DNA of 64,000 bases, from assembly GCF_947179515.1 (NCBI RefSeq), contig NC_067485.1, positions 72,418,646 through 72,482,645 on the forward strand. The letters are read 5' to 3'. Both the position numbers and the translations under genes were made by a program. Shown piece by piece: positions 58,520-64,000 of this stretch (position 1 is its first letter; each line of letters opens with the position of its first letter). The notes under the pieces are model-generated. The model was not told the DNA's origin. It worked only from the letters and a program-made list of their open reading frames with translations, and ran no database searches. This DNA is from Apodemus sylvaticus (Eukaryota; Chordata; Mammalia; Rodentia; Muridae).

Positions 58520-58672
58520 AAGCTAAGGATGAACGTGAACTCCTGATCCTTCTGCCTCTGCCTCCCCATGCTGAATCACAGGCATGTACCACCTGCTTTA
58601 TTTACACAGTGCTGGGCCTGATGCACACAAGCCAAGCACTCTCCCTACTGAGCCTCCTCCACAGCCCTGCTC
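58520..58672 (-). mobile_element. B4-type SINE (B1/ID composite), antisense
   Basis: 'gaactcctgatccttctgcc', 'ctgaatcacaggcatgtacc', 'cagtgctgggcctgatgcac' and 'gccaagcactctccctactg' are the B1-like half followed by the ID-like half in antisense order, as expected for B4. Confidence 0.8.
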
Positions 58673-59057
58673 CATCACTTCCCATGAGTCTGTGCATTAA
58701 TTGGCTTGGCTCACCATCCTCCTGGATCCTGGTCTCAGGTGCTGCTGAGTTCTCCTGGAGCTCATCTGGGCAGAACACCCATGGAGACATTGCTCAGAAG
58801 ACAAGCAGCTGGTGCCAGCCTTTGCTTGGGCCTCTGGTTCTCCCCATCATGACCTTCCTCCTCCACAAACTAAAGAGGGTTTCTCAGGATGTGGCAGCTG
58901 GGCTCTGGGACAGTAGAAGTTCTGAAGGGATATTGATCTTTCAGAGAATTTTATTGCACTCAGACGTGCTGTGGGTAAGGGTTATGGTCTCACTAGAAAG
59001 AGAGCTTCCTTGGGTAATCGCACTTACTAGTAAATGAGGAAGGAGAGTAGAGGGGTT

Positions 59058-60081
59058 ATGGCGGAGAAGCATCTTAAAAAATGCTCAACTTCATTAGTCA
59101 TTAGGGAAATGCAAATCAAAACAACCCTGAGATTTCACCTTACACCAGTCAGAATGGCTAAGATTAAAAATTCAGGAGACAGCAGGTGTTGGAGAGGGTG
59201 TGGAGAAAGAGGAACACTCCTCCACTGCTGGTGGGGTTGCAAATTGGTACAACCACTCTGGAAATCAGTCTGGCGGTTCCTCTGATAACTGGGCACCTCA
59301 CTTCCAGAAGATCCTGCTATACCACTCCTGGGCATATACCCAGAGGATTCCCCACCATGTAATAAGGATACATGCTCTACTATGTTCATAGCAGCCCTAT
59401 TTATAATTGCCAGATGTTGGAAAGAACCCAGGTATCCCTCAACAGAAGAGTGGATGCAAAAAATGTGGTATATCTACACAATGGAGTACTATTCAGCCAT
59501 TAGAAACAATGAATTCATGAAATTCTTAGGCAAATGGATGGAGCTAGAGAATATCATACTAAGTGAGGTAACCCAGACTCAAAAGGTGAATCATGGTATG
59601 CACTCACTAATAAGTGGATATTAACCTAGAAAACTGGAATACCCAAAACATAATCCACACATCAAATGAGGTACAAGAAGAAAGGAGGAGTGGCCCCTGG
59701 TTCTGGAAAGACTCAGTGAAACAGTATTCAGCAAAACCAGAACGGGGAAGCGGGAAGGGGTGGGTGGGAGGACAGGGGAAGAGAAGGGGGTTTGCGGGAC
59801 TTTCGGGGAGTGGGGGGGGCTAGAAAAGGGGAAATCATTTGAAATGTAAATAAATTATATCGAATAATAAAAAAAAAAAGAAGAAGAAGAAGAAAGGAGG
59901 AGTGGCCCCTGGTTCTGGAAAGACTCAGTGAAGCAGTATTCGGCAAAACCAGAACGGGGAAGTGGGAAGGGGTGGGTGGGAGGACAGGGAAAGAGAAGGG
60001 GGCTTACGGGACTTTTGGGGAGTGGGGGGCTAGAAAAGGGGAAATCATTTGAAATGTAAATAAATTATATCGAATAAAAAA
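59058..60081 (+). mobile_element. Young L1, sense, 5'-truncated, with a tandemly repeated 3' end
   Basis: ORF2 C-terminus from about 59058 ('gagaagcatcttaaaaaatg') runs through 'acaatggagtactattcagc' to the 3' UTR at about 59620. The 3' UTR ends 'catttgaaatgtaaataaat', 'tatatcgaataataaaa' with an A-run at 59868-59879. After an (AAG)n stretch the 3' UTR starts again at about 59893 and ends a second time at 60081 with another A-run. The ORF2 frame is broken near 59285. The sequence is close to L1 E (16.4 kb), indicating a recently active subfamily. No target duplication found. Confidence 0.92.
59681..60081 (+). repeat. Tandem L1 3' UTR units (period about 212 bp)
   Basis: Unit 1 starts at 59681 ('aaaggaggagtggcccctgg') and unit 2 at 59893. 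They differ at several scattered sites (for example 'attcagcaaa' against 'attcggcaaa', 'gaagcgggaa' against 'gaagtgggaa', and 'gtttgcggg' against 'gcttacggg'). The junction is an A-run plus (AAG)n. Confidence 0.95.
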
Positions 60082-60131
60082 AAATTTAAAAAAAAGAAAA
60101 GAAAACATAGACATGCCTGCATTGTCCCCCC

Positions 60132-60137
60132 TCTCTT

Positions 60138-60208
<71 letters not shown>
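60132..60208. repeat. (CT)n microsatellite
   Basis: About 35 CT units following a short TTCTCTTC lead-in. Confidence 0.97.
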
Positions 60209-60209
<1 letters not shown>

Positions 60210-60212
<3 letters not shown>

Positions 60213-60538
60213 CTCCTGCCCTCCCTCTGTCCCTCCTTGCTCCCTCTCTCCTATTGGCCCATTTTGCTATAGAAGCCTAACACACGTGTCCTATACATTA
60301 CATTAGTAAAGCACCATGTGTTTTTTAAGTTCACTAAGAAGATGGATCTGTAAGTAGGATTTCCCCCAAGTTTAGACCCTGGCATATCTAAGAGCATCCT
60401 CCAAGATCTTGGTCCAAGAATGGGCTCTCCCCACCCCTGGCTTTATGAGAAATGGACATGAGAACAGCAAAGCAGCCCACAAATAGAAATGTCACATCCC
60501 TGAGAAAAATCAAGTTCATTCTTACAGAAGAAACACTA
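60210..60538. other. Unassigned sequence
   Basis: No feature recognised. The target duplication of the next LTR starts at 60539. Confidence 0.35.
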
Positions 60539-60544
60539 TGTTCC

Positions 60545-61000
60545 TGTAACCCGTCCCGCGGGTCAGTTATTCCAGGGTTCCGAAGGGGTGCTACCTGAGG
60601 GTCAAAAGGGGAGGAAAGAAAGAACGAGGCCAGGCAGAGAGGGGTTCAATTGTTGAGGCCTCGTTTATTGTTCTGGGGTACACAGGTTTTAAGGCTTTCA
60701 GGAGGGACATGCCTCAAGGCAAAGACAAAGGAAGGAAGGACAATCTTAGCAGCTTCAGCAGGAAGAGATAAGGGTCCTCCAGTTGAGACAACAGGTGTTT
60801 GCACAGGCTGGAGCCTGCCGCAGTTATCTCAGGACTTCCTTCCACTGCAATTACCAGAGTCAGCGGGTGTTGATTCAGGCCGGACCCTTCTGCAGTTATC
60901 TCGAAACAATGGCTAAACCAATGCGGGAGAGGCTCTTGTTTGCTTATCTCAGGGCCTTTGCCCTGTCAGCCAAAGTGAGGATCTCTAATGGCTTCCCACA
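60545..61000 (-). mobile_element. Solo LTR, ERVK-type, family 1 (456 bp, target duplication tgttcc)
   Basis: TGTAACCCGTCCCG at the left and GCTTCCCACA at the right, flanked by perfect 6-bp repeats 'tgttcc' at 60539-60544 and 61001-61006. On the minus strand the LTR starts TGTGGGAAGCCATTAG, and an AATAAA signal (plus-strand tttatt at about 60663) lies before the U5-like end. It is the longest copy of family 1. The 30886 copy lacks about 45 bp relative to it. No internal retroviral genes. Confidence 0.95.
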
Positions 61001-61006
61001 TGTTCC

Positions 61007-61430
61007 TGAACACATTGAGGAGGTAACTCACTCCCAGACACCTTCCTGAAGACCTGAATGTCTGTAGTGGGAATGGCTAACTGGGAGTCTAACCCAGGAG
61101 ATGTTCTGCCTGGGACAGACATTCCTTATGGGTCAGACATCCCAGCAGTCTGGTTCCATCCAGTGGGTTCTGGATGGTGTAAGTGTCTGACCTGCTGCTT
61201 GCTGCTCTATCCTGCTTACTGCAACCTTCCTCATCTCTCTGGAAACTGGAAGCATGGATGTCCTGGTTCATTCTCCACTTAGAACAAGGCCTGACTCACA
61301 CTTCTCTGTATTTTCTACCTCGCTGGCTCACAGACCTTACTATGCTGCATCAGATTAAGACAGTGTGATATACAGTGGCAGAACATTCCAGGGCATCTGC
61401 CTGGCGAGAAGTTCCATAGTCAGTACTTGG
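61007..61430. other. Unassigned sequence
   Basis: No gene or repeat family recognised. Confidence 0.35.
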
Positions 61431-61433
61431 AAT

Positions 61434-61745
61434 GGTGATTCTTGATTGCCAACTTGATTACATCTGGAATTAACTAAAATCCAAAACTGGAGGGCACACC
61501 TGGCAGGGACTTTTGCTTAATGTGAAGCAGATAGGTCCTTTTCTAGTCTGGATCTCTGAGATAGGAAGATGCACTCCTTTCATCCAGACCTTGAGACAGG
61601 AAGACCCACCTTTAATCTGGGCAGCACTTTCTGCTGGAAGTCTGCATACAGATATGGAAAAAGGAAGTGGAGACATCCAGCCTTGGGGAATGAGCAACTA
61701 CAAGATTCTTGAACCTTCCATTCTCAGATAGCCACTGTTGGATTA
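61434..61745 (+). mobile_element. Unclassified murid interspersed repeat
   Basis: 'gattcttgattgccaacttg', 'attacatctggaattaacta', 'gggcacacctggcagggact', 'aagacccacctttaatctgg' and 'gcagcactttctgctggaag' are landmarks of a murid dispersed repeat known to me only by sight. The 'acttgattacatctggaat' motif is mirrored at 47.2 kb ('attctagatgtagtcaagtt'). Confidence 0.65.
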
Positions 61746-61884
61746 ACAATTGGTTAAAAGGTTTTTTGATCATTGAAAATTTATCAGACAAAATACGTAT
61801 CTTTGCATATAGCCCAAAATATGGAATAGAAGTAATATTTCTTACACAGACCCTTTGTGCCACATACTGGACTAAACTTTTCCT

Positions 61885-62070
61885 AGAATGCAAAAAGCAC
61901 TGGGTTTGATTCTCAGCACCTCATAAACAGCTTGTGATGGTGTAGATTTGTAATCACAGCCCCTGGGAAGCAGAGGAGGATGATTATAAATTCAAGGTCA
62001 TCCTAGTCTACACAGCAAGTTTGAGGGCAGCCTAAGCTACTTGAGACCATGGCAGAGAAAGAGACAAAGA
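61885..62070 (+). mobile_element. B4/B1-type SINE, sense
   Basis: 'gggtttgattctcagcacct', 'ttgtaatcacagcccctggg', 'aagcagaggaggatgattat', 'aattcaaggtcatcctagtc' and 'tacacagcaagtttgagggc' fit an ID-like segment followed by a B1-like segment (B4), with a short GA-rich tail. Confidence 0.75.
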
Positions 62071-62279
62071 GACACACAGAAAGAGACTGGAAGGACAGGC
62101 AGATATAACCAGAGATCTTTTGTGCAGCAACATTTGAGCAATCCGAGATTTGGTCTCATAGTTTACTGTAGTTAACTCCTTCTCTCTGACACTTGGGCTC
62201 CCTCTCAATTCCCCTGTGCCAGATTTCCATCCCTAAGGAGCCAAGGAGGTGGACTGTGGGGCTCCAGAAGAGCAACTGA

Positions 62280-62331
62280 GGGGCGGGGGAGTTGGGCGTG
62301 GCTTTGGGAGGCATGTCCGAGTGGGCGTGGT
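62280..62331. promoter_or_regulatory. GC-box/KLF-type motif cluster (candidate, unproven)
   Basis: Three G-rich motifs lie within 52 bp: gggcggggg (62281), tgggcgtggc (62293) and gtgggcgtgg (62321). They match Sp1/KLF-type sites, in the most CpG-containing part of the window. No TATA box, first exon or open frame downstream could be supported. This may simply be a GC-rich patch. Confidence 0.3.
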
Positions 62332-62339
62332 CTGGGAAA

Positions 62340-63060
62340 TTCACCTGCTAGAACAGGAGAGGGCACTGTGGTCAGCTGAGCAGGCCCTGGAGGGTGGAGA
62401 GGCTGGGCCTCACCTTCCAGCTGCCCAGTCACCAACCCTGGCTGTTCACTAACTGGCATCTGCATCCAGACCTTTGGGACAAAATGCCAAGGAAGCAGTG
62501 ACCTGAGAGGAATGGTTTGCCTGTATCTGATGAGCTGGGCCAGGGGTGGCAGACACTGGCTGAGCGCAGCAGCGCACTCCACTCCACCCTGGCAGCGGTT
62601 CTCCCTGTCACCATCTCCAGGAGCCTGCCACAAGAAGGGTGGTGAAGCTGGGGTGGCCCTCCTGTAGGAAGGCTGTCCTAGGAAGGCTTCTGAGGCCCAG
62701 GCACACCCTGACCTGGGATCACAGGGCAGCAGGGATGGAGGTGGGGTGGGGAGTGACTGCCAACCCCAGAGGACACCCCTGTTTTACCAGGATAGTAAAA
62801 GACAGGCTCAGCTGGCCTCTGGTGACCTCCAGTTCAAGTCACCAAGGTGGTTTGAAGGTGATGTCCCAGGTTGTGATTAAGCAAGCAGTCAGTTCATTTT
62901 AAGGAGGAAGTGGTTAAGATACTGTCTCAAGGAATGAAGGTACACTGAATGAGGTCACCCAGGAACAGTGAAGAATAGAGAAACCCCTTGCCAAAGTGAC
63001 AGGCTTACAAAATGGAACATAAACTGTTGTATCTGAGTGTGCTATATCCATGCATGTATA
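62340..63060. other. GC-richer unassigned sequence
   Basis: Relatively GC-rich compared with the rest of the window and low in recognisable repeats. Overlapping open frames on both strands (up to 142 codons antisense, 62205-62633) show no domain and are typical of GC-rich DNA with few stops. Confidence 0.35.
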
Positions 63061-63067
63061 TACTCTT

Positions 63068-63092
63068 GTGTGTGTGTTGGGGGGGGGGGGTG
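63068..63092. repeat. (TG)n and poly-G short tract
   Basis: A few TG units followed by about 12 G residues. Confidence 0.9.
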
Positions 63093-63099
63093 TCACAGA

Positions 63100-64000
63100 G
63101 AGACACTGGGGCTGGCGGGCTGGGGCTGGAATGTGAGATAAAGAGAATGAGTTTTAAAAAGCTGAGAAGTTTGAAAGAGTTGTTTTTGCCACAGGCAAAG
63201 TGTAAATTGGAGGCAGTAAACAAGCCTCAGAGGAAACTGAAACCCAGCCCCTGCTCTGCACTGCCTGAAGTCCTGTGTAGAAAAGCATACCAGAAGTATT
63301 TAAGGTTGAAATGGCAAATCTTATGGAGAACAGCAAGACAAACATACAAGGTAGTACTGGGTCACTTGTGCTTTCAGAACTGAATCCAAACCCTTTACTC
63401 CAAAGCAGCCACTTTGCTCTTTTGTGGGAAGGAAGTTAGGAGCCCATCGCCCCAGGCAGATGATAATGGGGTAGATCTGGACAGAGCAGAGGCCACTGCC
63501 AGAGACTGCCTTGGATTTGATTGCACAGAGGAGGTTTCACTGTGGATCCTGTGCATAGTTGATCTGTTTACATTGAGCCAGTTTGAGCAGTACTTTATGT
63601 GCAACACCATGAAAGTAGCTACAGTTTTTACAGCTGGCCTATAAATTGTGTATTACTTATGGGGGAGGGGAGGGAGGGAGCGTCTCAGTCTTGAAAGGAG
63701 TTGGTTATTACCTCTGCCAGGTTATCAATGAACTCCCTCGTTTAAGGAGCTCAGAGTCATTCTGGCCATGAATTATGCCTAATAATTCCCAGGTCTGCTT
63801 TCCTGAAGTTTTGTTATAGAGACTTAGCATGTTGATGAATTCTTTGGATTTTCTGGAAAAAATCAAATACCAAAAGTCAAGAAGAGAAATTAAGCCCTTT
63901 AGATGTTATTATATGTATCAGTTCTGTGTGCTTTGTGTCAGTGTTTGTGCATGTGTGCATGTGCCTGCCATGGTGTTCCTGTGGACTGCAAGGGACAGTC
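63100..64000. other. Unassigned sequence to the right edge
   Basis: No gene recognised. A G-rich patch lies at 63660-63680 and 'gcatgtgtgcatgtgcctgc'-type sequence at the right edge may begin an antisense B3/B4-type SINE that runs off the window. Confidence 0.35.

Noticed and set aside
58498..59037. 179-codon open frame
   Set aside because: It starts inside an antisense B4 SINE, runs into unassigned DNA and has no recognisable domain.
3851..61000. A complete endogenous provirus formed by two of the LTRs
   Set aside because: Each LTR has its own distinct 6-bp target duplication and none is followed by internal retroviral sequence, so all five are independent solo LTRs.
62205..62633. 142-codon antisense frame in GC-rich DNA
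   Set aside because: Overlapping frames are open on both strands, as expected from GC-rich sequence; no domain, start context or splice signals.

Overview
The window is mammalian nuclear DNA from a murid rodent. The evidence is the repeat content: rodent-type LINE-1 3' ends (3' UTR running into an A-rich tail just after 'catttgaaatgtaaataaa'), B1, B3, B4 and ID SINEs, class II (ERVK-type) solo LTRs, and dense (CA)n, (GA)n and (CT)n microsatellites. The L1 3' UTR type at 16.4 and 59.1 kb looks more like rat than house mouse to me, so Rattus or a close relative is my best guess. That is recognition from memory and has not been searched.

I found no intact protein-coding gene. The only host-gene homology I can name is a broken sperm-motility-kinase-like (Smok family, MARK/AMPK-related) pseudogene at about 53.39-54.46 kb. 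All other long open frames are L1 ORF1/ORF2 remnants, antisense readings of L1, or translations of microsatellites.

Layout. 0.2-2.0 kb: a sense L1 keeping 5' UTR monomers and its 3' end but almost no ORF. 2.1-6.3 kb: microsatellites, an L1 3' end and a solo LTR. 6.3-17.4 kb: a nested stack of antisense L1s. A long L1 (A) carries a B1, is split by a second L1 (B) flanked by roughly 0.73-kb direct repeats of A, and is interrupted again by a young twin-primed L1 (E) with a 16-bp target duplication. 17.4-26 kb: mostly unassigned DNA with scattered L1 and SINE pieces. 26-33 kb: L1 3' ends, unclassified murid repeats, and a 3.9-kb L1 with a 15-bp target duplication that holds a solo LTR. 33-48 kb: SINEs, a large CA tract, two more solo LTRs, an ancient L1/HAL1-like stretch and a cluster of old B1/B4 copies. 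48-56 kb: a diverged paralogous pair, an old L1 3' end, and the kinase pseudogene. 56-64 kb: microsatellites, SINEs, a young L1 with a tandemly repeated 3' end, a solo LTR with a perfect 6-bp duplication, and a small GC-box cluster at 62.28 kb.

Nothing here works as a gene system. What can be read is insertion history: five solo LTRs, each with a perfect 6-bp target duplication, three L1 insertions with readable boundaries, and one L1 flanked by unusually long direct repeats. I see no convincing undescribed functional system. No alignment or database search was run, and repeat boundaries without a stated target duplication are approximate.
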